64,000 nt of DNA from Malacoplasma muris (lineage in GTDB: Bacteria > Bacillota_I > Bacilli_A > Mycoplasmatales > Mycoplasmoidaceae), in the NCBI RefSeq assembly GCF_046774425.1, contig NZ_CP177248.1:558001-622000 (forward strand), read 5' to 3'. Below are positions 53,839-64,000 of the stretch, piece after piece. A program made the position numbers and the translations under genes. Under the pieces are notes generated by a model, which ran no database searches, was not told the DNA's origin, and was given only the letters and a program-made list of their open reading frames with translations. Each line of letters opens with the position of its first letter. The stretch's first letter is position 1.

Positions 53839-54312
53839 AATTAAAACCTTCTTTCAACAAAAATAAAATGATATTTTTTAAATTAATAGACAAAAATAAG
53901 TCTAAAACAATTAACTGGAAAAACAATAAACTAATTTATGATAATCACACACAATATAAATTTTATAGTTTTAAATATAAACTAAAAGATGTTGCTTATT
54001 AAAAAGAAAATAACAATCTTTATGAACATATTCAATTAATCTAGTTTCATTATAAAATGTTTTTTATATAAGTCAATTATTAACAAAAGTCATATATAAT
54101 AGTAAAAATATATACTATTCTTTATGTTTATATCAAAATTAATTTAATTCAAAAAACAAATGAATACATACAACAAAACTATTTAAAATAGTACTACTTT
54201 TAATCTATTTTTATTTAACTATATTATTAAAATAAAAATTTATTTTAATATCATTTTTATTTTTTAAATTGAGACACAATAGAAAATACAATTTCAAAGA
54301 CTATAGTTTTTA
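53839..54312. other. AT-rich intergenic region (474 bp)
   Basis: Lies upstream of the M64 gene and beyond the 3' end of the small helical gene. It should contain the M64 promoter. No ORF with a start and ribosome-binding site, no tRNA and no IS fragment was found. Confidence 0.5.
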
Positions 54313-54762
54313 TTATGATTCAATTTGTAAATCTTGTGATTTCAATAAATATTTTCTTCAAAATTTACTTAATTCACTTAATTTATGGATTTTAGTTTTA
54401 GAATCATCTTTACTATTTAAATGAATTATATTTAAAAGTTCAGACCAATAAACTCTAAAATTCATATAATCATCTTGAGAAAACAAACTTTCACAGTCAA
54501 TCAAAAAAGAAACACTATCATTTCATTTATTTGTTAATTCCAATTGTGCTTTTAAATAATTATAAATAGTGTCATATAATTTATTAGCTTTATTTAATAT
54601 TTCTTTACTATTATCAACATTACTAACATCATTTGAAATTAATAATTGTTTAGATCACATTAAAAGCTCATTTACATAATTTAATGATGTTAAACATTCA
54701 AAAACTGCTTTAGTTTTTCTTTTTAATTCTTTAACTTTTGTTTTATCAAATATTGCTGCCAT
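54313..54762 (-). CDS. Hypothetical helical protein (149 residues)
   Basis: Starts MAAIFDKTKVKELKRKTKAV and runs in one frame with three UGA Trp codons, which hides it from standard-code searches. Strongly helical, with regularly spaced Leu (LNYVNELLMWSKQLLISNDV, and SELLNIIHLNSKDDSK), no membrane segment and no Cys-based motif apart from two isolated Cys. It ends KYLLKSQDLQIES. No family recognised. A lone gene 50 bp upstream of the DEAD-box terminator. Confidence 0.7.
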
Positions 54763-54811
54763 ATTATATTTATAATAAAACATTTTTTTAAATAAACACA
54801 ATAATTAAAAA

Positions 54812-54840
54812 ATATCATCTATTTAATTAATAGATGATAT
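54812..54840 (-). terminator. Intrinsic terminator of the DEAD-box helicase gene
   Basis: Perfect 10-bp stem ATATCATCTA / TAGATGATAT with a 9-nt loop, starting 7 bp after the stop codon. Confidence 0.75.
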
Positions 54841-54846
54841 TAAAAA

Positions 54847-56292
54847 CTAATTATGTTTTATATTACTATGTTTATTTTTAGAAAAGTGTTTTTTAATATT
54901 ATTGTAATGTCTTGAATTATTTTGCTTAGAAAAATTTTTAGAATTACTACTATCAAATTTTTGATTATTATTTCCTCAAGTAAAATTTTTAACATTTTTA
55001 TTTAATTTTACTCTTTCATTATATTCTTCAATTCCTTTTTTTCTTCTAAGGTCATTTTTCGTTTCATAATTTTTATTATTATAATAATCTTTTGGTGATG
55101 AATTATCTTTGATTTTTCTTTTTCTAGTAGAAACAGGTCTTGCTCTTTTGACATCATTTCATTCAAGATTAATACAATATGTGCTGTCTATAAATACATT
55201 GATATTTTTATTTGAATAATAAACTTCTTTCAAAAAATATAAATCATCCTCTGTGACAAAAGTAAATGCTTCACCTTTTTTATGAGCTCTACCTGTTCTT
55301 CCAACTCTATGAGTATAAGTATCTTTATTATTTGGAACATCATAGTTAATAACAAAATTAACATTTTCAATATGTATCCCTCTACTTGCAACATCAGTAG
55401 CAATTAAAACTTTTACTCTATTTTGTTTAAAAGATCTAATTGCTTTTTCTCTAAATTTTTGGCTTTTATCACCATGAATGATTTGAGATTTAATATTTGC
55501 TTCATACAAACATCTACTAATATAATTAGAAACTTTTTTAGTGTTAATAAAAACTATAAATGTGTTGTCTGGATTATTTTCAATTAACTCAATTAATAAT
55601 TTTGGTTTATCTTTTTGCAACAAATAACAAACATTATGTTTGATATTATTTTTATTAATTTGTAATCTCTCTGTTTCAACATATGCATAATTATCTTTTA
55701 AAAATAACCTTGATAATTCTCTTACTTCATCTGGAATAGTAGCTGAAACTAAAACAGTTTGTAATTGTATATTAGTTAATTTACTTTTAATAAATTTCAT
55801 GTCTCTTATAAATCCCATATCTAGCATTAAATCAACTTCATCTAAAACAAAATATTTAACAGAATCTAAATTAATTTTATTTCTTTTAATTAAATCAACT
55901 AGTCTTCCAGGAGTTGACACAACAATGTCCATTCCATTATCAATTTTTTTTGATTGTAATTTTATTGATTCTCCACCAATAATTGAAATTATTTTATAAT
56001 CAAATTTTTTAGTTAAAAATTTAAATGTGTCAGTAATTTGATTTGATAATTCTCTAGTTGGAGAAATAACTAAAACAGTAGGATCATAAGATGTATTATT
56101 AATCATGTTTTCAACAATAGGAACTGCAAATGCTGCAGTTTTTCCAGTACCAGTTGGTGCCTTTGCTAGAACATCATTTCCTTGCAACACAAGAGGAATT
56201 ACTTGTTGTTGAATTAAAGTTGGCATTGTGATATTTTTATCATTTAAATTTGTAATAATTCTATTATCTAAATTAAATTTGCTAAATGACAT
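54847..56292 (-). CDS. DEAD-box-type ATP-dependent RNA helicase
   Basis: 481 residues. Helicase motifs in order: MPTLIQQQVIPLVLQG (Q motif), Walker A AKAPTGTGKTAAF, PTRELSNQI, STPGRLVDLI, motif II LDEVDLMLDMGF (DEVD rather than DEAD), VSATIP, ATDVASRGIHI and HRVGRTGRAHK. The C-terminal about 110 residues are basic and Asn/Lys/Arg-rich (NNKNYETKNDLRRKKG, GNNNQKFDSSNSK), an RNA-binding tail as in CshA-like helicases. It probably acts in ribosome assembly or mRNA decay. A single gene with AAGGGAAA upstream. Confidence 0.93.
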
Positions 56293-56445
56293 ATATTTTT
56301 CCCTTCATTTTAATAAATATACAATTATTAGTTTTGTTTAAATAATTAAATGAGTTTTAATATTATCACAAAAATTAAAAAATAAAAGTCATACAAAAAA
56401 TATAGCCCAAAAAAACAAGAGTTTTATTTATAATAATTAAACAAA

Positions 56446-56481
56446 AATAACAAAGCACTTTATTAAAAATGCTTTGTTATT
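56446..56481 (-). terminator. Intrinsic terminator of topA
   Basis: Inverted repeat AATAACAAAGCA / TGCTTTGTTATT with a 13-nt loop, 9 bp past the topA stop; T-run follows on the minus strand. Confidence 0.75.
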
Positions 56482-56489
56482 TTTTATAA

Positions 56490-58622
56490 TTAACTTTTTT
56501 TAATTAGTTTTTGGATTGAAGATTTTTTTGATTCTTCAAGTTGTTTTTTATTTGGTAATGGTTGATTTGGATTTTCACTTATAAATTTATTATAAGCTTT
56601 ATCACTCATAATGTAGTTACATTTAGGATAACCACTACATCCAACAAAACTACTACCACGCTTTGATTTTCTCATTAATAAATCACTATTACATTCAGGA
56701 CATTTTTGTTCTAATATTTGTGGCTTTTCAAATGGTTCAAGATAAGTACATTCAGGATATCCACTACATCCTATAAATTTACTTCCACCTCTTCTTGCAT
56801 GTTTCACTAATAATTCTTTACCACATTTTGGACAATCTCTTCCAACTTTTTCATCCTCTTTTTTTTCCATGTTTTGATAAGCATTATCAACTTCATTATT
56901 AAATATTGGTAGAAATTCTTTAATTCATTGTTTTCAATCTTCTGTTCCACTTGCAATCTTATCTAAATGTTCTTCCATTCCTTTTGTAAAATCTTTATTA
57001 ATTACATCAGGAAAATATTTTTCAAGTTGAGCAATAACTTCTTTACCCATATCAGTCATTACAAAAGATCTTTTATCTAGTTCAGCATATCCTCTTTCTA
57101 AAGCAATATTTGCCATACTACTATAAGTTGATGGTCTGCCAACACCTGCTTTTTCAAGTTCAGCAATCAAAGTAGCTTGTGTATATCTTGGAGGTGGTGT
57201 TGTTTGATGATCATTAACTTCAATTGATTTAGACTTAAACTTAGAATCAATTTTGTATTTTGATAAATCAATGATAGCTTCTTTATCTTTATCTTCGTAA
57301 TCTACATAAACTTTTCTAAAACCATCAAAGATACATTCACGACTAAATGTATAAAATTCATTACCATTATTATCAAACTTAATTGTTACTCTTTTAAATT
57401 TAGCATTGCTCATTAATGATGCTAATGTTCTTTCTCAAATTAATTTGTATAAAGATAAATCATCTTTAGAAATTTTACCTTGTAATGATTTTGGAGTGAT
57501 ACTGACATCAATTGGTCTTATACCCTCATGAGCATCTTGAACATTTGCTCCTTGTTTTTCTTTAGTCAACTTATTTACAGAATTGTCTCCTAAGTATTCA
57601 TTTCCAAATTCTTTTTTAATAAAACTTTGACAAGCATCTATAAAAGTATTTGATAAACGTACACTGTCAGTTCTAGGATAAGAAATTAATGCTATTTGAT
57701 TACCATCAACATCAATACCTTCATACAATCTTTGTGCTACAATTGTTGTTTTTTTAGATGATCATCCAAGTTTATTAATTGCATCTTGTTGTAATGTGGA
57801 TGTTTTATAAACAGGTTTTGGGCTTGAAGAACTGTAACTTGGCTCTTCTATTGAAGATACTATAAATTCATCATTCAAAGAATTTAAAACAGCATTTGCA
57901 CTTTCTTTATCAGAAAAATTAACACCTGTTGAAAAACTTTTTTCCCAAACATTAATATTATTCAAAGAACTAGAAACAGATTTTAAAATTAAAGAATTTC
58001 CATCAACTAATACTGCATCTAATGTAAATCAAAAATCTGGTTTAAAAGCATTGATTTCTTTTTCTCTATCTTCAATAAACTTTAAGGCAACAGATTGAAC
58101 TCTTCCAGCAGATTCTGCTTTAAGTTTAACATTCATTAATCTAGACAATTTAAAACCAATTAATCTGTCAGTAACTCTTCTTGAAAATTGAGAATGTACC
58201 AAATTAAAATCTATATCCCTTTTATTATTAAAAGAATCTAAGACAGCAGTTTTAGTAATTTCATTAAATGCAATACGTTTACATTTTGCTTGATCTTTCT
58301 TATCTAGCACATCAAACACATGTCAAGCAATTGCCTCACCCTCTCTATCAGGATCGGTAGCAAGATATATTTCATCAGCCTTACTGGATTTTTTTAATAT
58401 TTCTTTAACTATTTCTTCTTTATTTGAATCGTTTTTAGTTTTCTTTTTACTTGCTTTTGGTACAATCCATTTTGGTTCTAATGTCTCTTTGTCAAAACCC
58501 ATTCCAAAAGGAGACATATCACGTATATGTCCAATTGTTGCTATAATTTCAAAATCACTATCTAAATATTTAGACAATGTTTTAATTTTGTTTGGAGACT
58601 CTATTACTAATAGTTTTCTCAT
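56490..58622 (-). CDS. topA: DNA topoisomerase I
   Basis: 710 residues in one frame with UGA Trp; under the standard code it is cut into six pieces. N-terminal Toprim domain (KLLVIESPNKIKTLSKYLD; LATDPDREGEAIAW). The active-site Tyr lies in LISYPRTDSVRLS, with QDAHEGIRP and the KAGVGRPSTYS segment. Two C-terminal C4 zinc ribbons (CPKCGKELLVKHARRGG and CPECNSDLLMRKSKRG, each with a GCSGYP motif). It relaxes negative supercoils behind RNA polymerase. Lies 115 bp downstream of fakA. Confidence 0.97.
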
Positions 58623-58737
58623 AATAAGTATATCCTTTTACTTTTACTAGTAAATTATATAAATGAAATTAATTTTTTCAATACAAATTTTTTACACATA
58701 AAAAAATAATTATTTGATATCCAAATAATTATTTAAA

Positions 58738-60447
58738 TTATTGTACACCAACAAAATATTTATATAATTTTTGATCACCTTTAATATTTTTACATTTAAT
58801 TCCATATGATTCATTAACAAATTTTTCAATATTTCTTATTTCTCTTGTTGTTACATCAAGACCATAAACAATATAAACAATTTTTGGTTTTCTAATTCTA
58901 GAAACAAGTTTTTTAATCAAAGATATTACACCAATCTCACTATTTTTTTCAGCTAAAATAATTTTTTTATCAACAATACCTATGAAATCTCCCTTTTCAA
59001 CTAACACATCTCCAAATTGAGCAGTTTTAACAGATGTTGATAATAAACCAGTAAATGATTTTTTAATTATTTTATTTATTTCTTTGATATTATCAAAAAC
59101 TGAAATATTTGGGTTAAAAACTGTACAAGCAAAAATTGATTCCATTGTATTTTTACATCTTGCAATTTGAACATTAGCTTTATCTTTATATAAAATTGCT
59201 GCTTGTTCAGCGCTTAAAATAATATTTGAATCATCAGTTACTATAATTATATTTGTTGAATTTGCTGTTTTAATTCCTGTAAGCAAATCATTTGTTGATG
59301 GATTACCAATCATTTCAGTAATGATTGTATTATTAATATTAAATTGTGAATCATAATATTGAGCTAAAGATTCTGTTGGAACTGTAGCAACAATTTTTAT
59401 ATCATTTGTCATTCTAAATTTCTTAAATAATTCTTTAGGAGATATTTCTGGATGATTATCCAAAAATTGTTTAGTCATATTATCAACTTTTATCTTTAGA
59501 AATTCACCATATTTTTGTCCAATTTCAAAAATTTTATATGGATATAAAGAATGAACATGAACTTTTACTATTTCAGCATCATTTACAATTATTAAAGAAT
59601 CTCCATGTTCTAATAATTCTTGCTCAAAAATATTTTTAACTCATTTAACTTTAGCCTTTTGAGTTTCAGTTGTCTTAAAATTCAATTGAATAATAAATTC
59701 ACAACAATAACCAAAACCTTCTTCAGAAATTTCAAATCTACTAGGATTTGTGATAAATGTTGTTTTACTATTTGTTGAAATATCTTTGATTTCACTTGAA
59801 GCTTGTTTAATTTCTTGGTCATCTAAAGTTTCTTTTCCAGAAAGCACTTGTAACATACCTTCAAAAAACTTGCACAAACCATAACCACCAGAATCTACAA
59901 CCTTTGCCTCTTTTAAACTAGGTAACATATTTGGTGTCTTTTTTAATGCATCTAAAGCTATTTTTGTAACATTTTCTAAAAGTTCAAGTGTATTGTTGTA
60001 TGTTTTTTTAACAACTTCTTCAGAAACTACTCTAATAATTGTAAGAATTGTTCCTTCTACGGGATTAGAAATGCTTTTATATGCTTTTTCTTTTGCTGCT
60101 ATTAAACATTCAATAAATAGATTAATATCTATTTCTTTTGTGTCTTCTTTAATAGGATCAAAAAAACCTCTAAATATTTGAGAAAAAATTACACCAGAAT
60201 TACCACGTGCATTCATTAGTAACTGTCTAGCTAATAACTTTGTAATATCATAAAGATTTGATTGATCTGTTATATTTGCCTTTACATTTTCAATAGCACT
60301 TGTAGTAGTAATCTTCATATTAGTGCCAGTGTCACCATCTGGAACTGGAAAAACATTTAATTCATTCATATAATCACAATTCACAGCTATGAATTTACAA
60401 CCGCCTTCGAACATGTTAATAAATAATTTAGAGTCTATTTTTTTCAT
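58738..60447 (-). CDS. fakA: Fatty acid kinase FakA (DAK2/DhaL-domain protein)
   Basis: 569 residues. N-terminal DhaL (DAK2) domain with NVFPVPDGDTGTNMKIT, where the Asp residues bind Mg-ATP, and LLMNARGNSGVIFSQIFRGF and VVDSGGYGLCKFFEG. A middle region and the C-terminal DAK1_2 domain (ENIPSTND-type segment IIGNPSTNDLLTGI) complete the family length. FakA phosphorylates fatty acids bound to FakB for phospholipid synthesis from host lipids; no fakB is in this window. Start at ATG 60447, since AGGTG lies 8 bp before it; a GTG at 60456 overlaps this site. It begins 1 bp after the Asp23 gene stop. Confidence 0.93.
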
Positions 60448-60448
60448 C

Positions 60449-60697
60449 TTATTCACCTAAAATAACATCTACTTTATAATCTCTAGAATCAGTTGCTTCA
60501 TTCAATTCATAAGCTAATTGTTTTTGCAACATTTTTGCAATTTCAACATAATTAATTGATAAATCTATAATATGTAATCTAATAGTAATATTTTTATTTG
60601 CAATACTAATATCACTATCTTTAATTTCATTTGAAATGCTTAAAATTGAATCCAAATTTCTTTTAATTATTTCTTTTGTGACCTTTACAGAAAACAT
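60449..60697 (-). CDS. Asp23/Gls24 family protein
   Basis: 82 residues. The sequence (FSVKVTKEIIKRNLDSILSI, then IRLHIIDLSINYVEIAKMLQ and VDVILGE) fits the short Asp23 family found directly upstream of fakA in Firmicutes and mollicutes. Function unknown; conserved pairing suggests a link with FakA or envelope stress. Overlap-level spacing makes translation coupled to fakA. Confidence 0.88.
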   Translation of the reverse strand: MFSVKVTKEIIKRNLDSILSISNEIKDSDISIANKNITIRLHIIDLSINYVEIAKMLQKQLAYELNEATDSRDYKVDVILGE

Positions 60698-60821
60698 ATT
60701 ACTACCTATCCTAATTTATCAATTCAAAAATTATAACATATTTATTAATTTGATTAGTTATAATTATTTGTAAAAATAAATATTAATTATAGATTTATAT
60801 TATTCATTACAGCTATATAAA

Positions 60822-61808
60822 TTAATTTAACTTACTTTTTTTATATCCATAAAAATAAACATATGCAAGAATATGCAACGATTGATTGAAAACATTATCA
60901 ATTAAAAAATATATTTCTCCATATGTTAAATTAATATTTTTTATTGTTGTTAATTTTTCAACAAAAATGTTTTCTGTTCATCTTAAAAATAAAAGAGCTC
61001 TTCTATAGTCAAAACCACCTTTTTCTTTAAACAATTTAAAATACGTTAATAAAAGATTAGAAAAGTGTTTTTCTGCATCTGTCATTCTTAACATATTTTT
61101 AACATAAACATTAGTCAATATAAATTCATTATCATCAAATTTATCAATTTTATTTTTTGAATCTAATTTATTTGAATAATCATCATAAAATTCACAAATT
61201 AAACCATCAAATATTTGTTTAAGTTGATGTAGATTAGATTTATCATAATCTGCAATATATTCTTTTATATCTTCTACAATAGCATCAATGCTTGATAATT
61301 CTGCTTGTCCTCAATAATATTCAAGAAATGCTACATATTTTTTAGAAATTTGTTTATCCAATTTTTTTCTACTATTAGTATTAAAATCCTTATTATTAGT
61401 TAATAAATAATCATAGTCTTTTTCAATAATTGGAAGTTTATAATAAAAAAAATTAAGTTTAAAATATTCAATTAAATCATTGCCTTTTTGAGTTAATCAA
61501 CCTTTTTGAAAATTGCCAACATTATCATATTGGCAAGCAAATATATCATAATTATTTTTTTTATCACTATTTTTAATTAATTCTTCAATTTTGTCTATAG
61601 CAACTGATAAATAATTCAATGCATGATTGTATCTAAAATCCTTTTTTTTAATTTTAGAAATGAAACTATCAAAATCAGAAAGTGACTTTTTCCCCTTTAA
61701 ATAAGCAACAAATAATTTAACATCTTTTGATTCATTATTAATTGAAAAATCTTTTCTTTTTTTGCTTGATGATAATTCAGTAAATGGTGTAAAAAAATCA
61801 AATTGCAT
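60822..61808 (-). CDS. Hypothetical helical protein (328 residues)
   Basis: Continuous with UGA Trp from ATG 61808 to the stop at 60822. N-terminal MQFDFFTPFTELSSSKKRKD, then Lys/Asp/Tyr/Leu-rich helices throughout, ending YVYFYGYKKSKLN. No signal peptide, convincing transmembrane segment or catalytic motif. It follows rplS by 133 bp and may be read from the rpsP-trmD-rplS transcript. Not recognised; probably a lineage-specific mollicute protein. Confidence 0.75.
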
Positions 61809-61866
61809 ATTATACCTTTATATAACATTAACTATAAAATAATTTTAATAGAATAAATAATAAAAA

Positions 61867-61930
61867 ATCTAAATATTAACACATTTATACTATTTAAATA
61901 TTTTTAAAAGTATAAAGGATATATTTAGAT
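61867..61930. other. Nested inverted repeat between rplS and hypothetical gene
   Basis: Outer arms ATCTAAATAT / ATATTTAGAT enclose inner arms TTTATACT / AGTATAAA. The two-stem structure lies just after the rplS stop (minus strand). It may be a terminator, processing site or leader of the next gene. Confidence 0.45.
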
Positions 61931-61941
61931 AAATATTTACT

Positions 61942-62310
61942 TTATTTTTTTTCTTTAATTCTAGCTGATTTACCAGATCTTTCTCTAAGATAAGAAAGGA
62001 ATTTTCTTCTAACTTTACCACGTCTAATAACTTCAATTTTTTCAAGCAATGGTGAATGAATTTGGAATGTTCTTTCCACCCCTACACCATTACTTTCTTT
62101 TCTAACTATAATAGTTTCAGATAAACCACTTCCACGTCTTTTTATCACAACACCTTCAAATTTTTGAATTCTTAATTTATTGTTTTCAAGAATTTTGTTG
62201 TGCAGTATAACAGTATCACCTGATTTAAAATCAGGAATGTTAGTTTTTAGTTGCTTAGAATCAACATATTTCATTATTTCATATTTATTATATTTATGAA
62301 TATCATGCAT
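61942..62310 (-). CDS. rplS: 50S ribosomal protein L19
   Basis: 122 residues. Contains IPDFKSGDTVILHNKI, QKFEGVVIKRRGSGLSETII, GVGVERTFQIHSPLLEKIEV and a final basic VRRKFLSYLRERSGKSARIK, all characteristic of L19, which sits at the 30S-50S interface. Starts 2 bp after the trmD stop. Confidence 0.98.
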   Translation of the reverse strand: MHDIHKYNKYEIMKYVDSKQLKTNIPDFKSGDTVILHNKILENNKLRIQKFEGVVIKRRGSGLSETIIVRKESNGVGVERTFQIHSPLLEKIEVIRRGKVRRKFLSYLRERSGKSARIKEKK

Positions 62311-62312
62311 AA

Positions 62313-63002
62313 TTAATCTCCTATATTTTTCTTGTATTTTAGATATAAATCAAAACGATTAGTCTTAGTTTTTAATAATTGTTGTTCTTTTCTAAATTTA
62401 TCTATTTTTTTATGATTTCCTGACAACAAAACACTTGGGACAAAATGTTTGTCATATTCATAAGGTTTTGTATAAACAGGATAATCTAATAAATTGTTTT
62501 CAAAAGATTCAGTTAATAAACTTTCTTTGCTAATAGATCCATCATATAACCTTACAATTGAATCAGTTAATACCATTGCAGCCAATTCTCCGCCAGATAA
62601 AACATAATCTCCAATTGATATTGAATAATCTATATAATTGTTAATTCTTTCATCAAAACCCTCATAATGACCACAAATTATGATTAAGTGATTTGACAAA
62701 GAAAAATCTTTAGCTATTTTTTGATGATATTGTCTTCCAGAAGGTGTTAGCAATATAACTTTAGATTCTGCTCTTTTATAACAATTAATTGCATCAACAA
62801 TTGGTTGTAGTGTTAATACCATACCAGCACCACCACCATAAGGAGTATCATCAACTTTTTTGTGTTTATCTTTTGAAAACTCTCTAAAATTCACAACATT
62901 AATTTCTACAATCTTTTTATCAATAGCATTCTTAATAATTGATGTATTAAAATACTCTTTAAAGACATTTGGAAACAAAGTTAAAATTACAATTTTTTTC
63001 AT
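62313..63002 (-). CDS. trmD: tRNA (guanine37-N1)-methyltransferase
   Basis: 229 residues. ILTLFPNVFKEYFNTSIIKN at the start, DDTPYGGGAGMVL, IICGHYEGFDERI and SIGDYVLSGGELAAMV form the trefoil-knot SAM site of TrmD. It methylates G37 next to the anticodon and prevents +1 frameshifting. Central gene of the conserved rpsP-trmD-rplS operon. Confidence 0.98.
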   Translation of the reverse strand: MKKIVILTLFPNVFKEYFNTSIIKNAIDKKIVEINVVNFREFSKDKHKKVDDTPYGGGAGMVLTLQPIVDAINCYKRAESKVILLTPSGRQYHQKIAKDFSLSNHLIIICGHYEGFDERINNYIDYSISIGDYVLSGGELAAMVLTDSIVRLYDGSISKESLLTESFENNLLDYPVYTKPYEYDKHFVPSVLLSGNHKKIDKFRKEQQLLKTKTNRFDLYLKYKKNIGD

Positions 63003-63031
63003 ATCTAAATCTAAATAAGTTTAAATCTAAA

Positions 63032-63376
63032 CTATTTAGTTTTTTTTGCAGGCTTTTTTGCAGCTACTTTAGAAGTAGTTTTAGTTTTTTCTTTTTTTAC
63101 TGATTTACTATTTTTAGCAGAATTCTTTGATGCAGTAAATTTTGATCAAAGTTTATGTTCTCTCAAAATATTTTTAACAGTATCTGTTGGTTGTGCTCCT
63201 ACTGATAGTCATTTTAAAATTAAATCTTCTTTTAATTTAACTACATTTTCAAATGGTTCATATGTTCCTAATAATTCAATATATTCACCATCTCTTCTTG
63301 ATCTAGAATCAATAGCAACAATTCTATAAAAAGGAAGATGAGTTCTTCCAAATCTTGTCAATCTTATTTTTACCAT
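63032..63376 (-). CDS. rpsP: 30S ribosomal protein S16
   Basis: 114 residues: MVKIRLTRFGRTHLPFYRIV, AIDSRSRRDGEYIELLGTYE and DLILKWLSVGAQPTDTVKNI are the S16 core (one UGA Trp in HKLWSKF). A Lys/Ala/Ser-rich tail of about 25 residues extends the C-terminus, ending KKPAKKTK. ATG preceded by AGGAGAAA. First gene of the operon with trmD 30 bp away. Confidence 0.97.
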
Positions 63377-63420
63377 TTAATTTCTCCTATAACTCATATA
63401 TTATACATAAAAAATAAAAT

Positions 63421-63448
63421 ATGAGTTAAGTAATTTAACTTAACTCAT
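63421..63448 (-). terminator. Intrinsic terminator of the SGNH hydrolase gene
   Basis: Inverted repeat ATGAGTTAAGT / ACTTAACTCAT with a 6-nt loop, 9 bp beyond the stop at 63458, and upstream of rpsP. Confidence 0.7.
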
Positions 63449-63457
63449 AAATTATTA

Positions 63458-64000
63458 TTAAAAACTTTCTAAATTAGAAGTCATTGAAAATCCTAAAGAA
63501 TGCAATAAACTTTTAGCTATTATTAAATTTCCTGTTGTATTAAAATGTCAAGAATCACGAGAATATATTATTGATAAACTAGATGAACTAGTGTCATTAT
63601 TTAATGATGTTTTAATAAAGTAATTAATTGTTTGACATGTATCATTCAATAAAACATCATTATGAGCTTGAGCAAAATTTTTTATTTCTTGATTCATAAC
63701 ATCTCTTTTTTGATTCATTATGTCTTGATGCTCATTGTTATAACGGTATGTTATTGTATTTAAAACCAATCACCCATTAGGATTTTTAGATTTATATTGA
63801 TTATATAAAGTATTAAGACTTGTTTTTGTTAAATCAATAAAGAATTGGTCTGATTCATTGTAATGTGATGTAACATCATTTGTTCCTAACATAACACTAA
63901 GAATATCAGTATTATATTGAGAAAAATTATAATCTTTATATTTTATTTCTCATTCTAATCTGTTTCCATTAATAGCTTGGTTAAAAGAAAAATCATTTTT
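63458..64000 (-). CDS. SGNH/GDSL hydrolase (partial, C-terminal 180 residues)
   Basis: The gene enters from the right edge and ends at 63458. It has block III VMLGTNDVTSHY (GxND) and the catalytic Asp-His block RDSWHFNTTGNLIIAKSLL, both typical of GDSL esterases, and two UGA Trp codons. The nucleophile Ser block lies outside the window. It is another probable surface or secreted esterase beside the tandem protein at 44082-46565, but unlike that one its GxND motif is intact. Confidence 0.85.

Noticed and set aside
53839..54312. Possible small RNA or hidden gene in the spacer
   Set aside because: No stable hairpin with a T-run, no start with a ribosome-binding site and no conserved motif could be seen.

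Overview
The window is very AT-rich and comes from a wall-less mollicute (mycoplasma-type) genome. Many conserved genes (pcrA, topA, secA, uvrB, rnr, fakA) stay in one frame only if UGA is read as tryptophan. Under the standard code each breaks at conserved Trp positions. All coordinates below therefore use UGA = Trp. I do not assign a species.

Layout. At 1-7.1 kb, on the minus strand, are a glutathione peroxidase (cut by the window edge), a deoxynucleoside kinase with an unusual C-terminal extension, pseudouridine catabolism genes psuK-psuG, and the operon glycosyltransferase / RDD protein / pcrA / ymdB. At 8.2-18.3 kb is an accessory island with two giant surface proteins of about 1,220 residues. 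An IS30-type element sits in the terminator downstream of each: one copy is intact, the other is frameshifted. At 18.4-23.3 kb are a GntR regulator, a water-forming-type NADH oxidase and a papain-like surface protease with a C-terminal membrane anchor. At 23.4-36.6 kb is housekeeping: uvrB, a nagB homologue with altered catalytic residues, an acidic protein, secA, an ABC ATPase, tRNA-Gly, an alpha/beta hydrolase, rnhB, a Pro/Ala-rich membrane protein, rnr and secG. At 36.8-44.1 kb are tRNA-Arg, a GNAT/DUF2156 pair, a J-domain protein, a MATE exporter, fhs, ferredoxin and rlmH. At 44.1-54.8 kb is a second accessory stretch: a tandem SGNH-hydrolase surface protein, an ABC-2-type membrane protein, rplJ-rplL, a TM2 protein, a decayed IS30 remnant, a large M64-type metallopeptidase and a small helical protein. 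At 54.8-64 kb are a DEAD-box helicase, topA, fakA with an Asp23 protein, rpsP-trmD-rplS with a hypothetical gene, and the 3' part of another SGNH hydrolase.

Common themes. The surface proteins (papain-like, M64 and a giant protein) are anchored by a C-terminal helix followed by a basic tail, as expected for a cell without a wall. Two of them carry a second, catalytically degenerate copy of their enzyme domain. Three IS30 copies of different age all lie at 3' ends of genes. The two younger ones are flanked by direct copies of the gene's own terminator hairpin, so the element targets and duplicates inverted repeats.

The most unusual single observation is the nucleoside kinase whose last 60 residues look like sigma-70 region 4.
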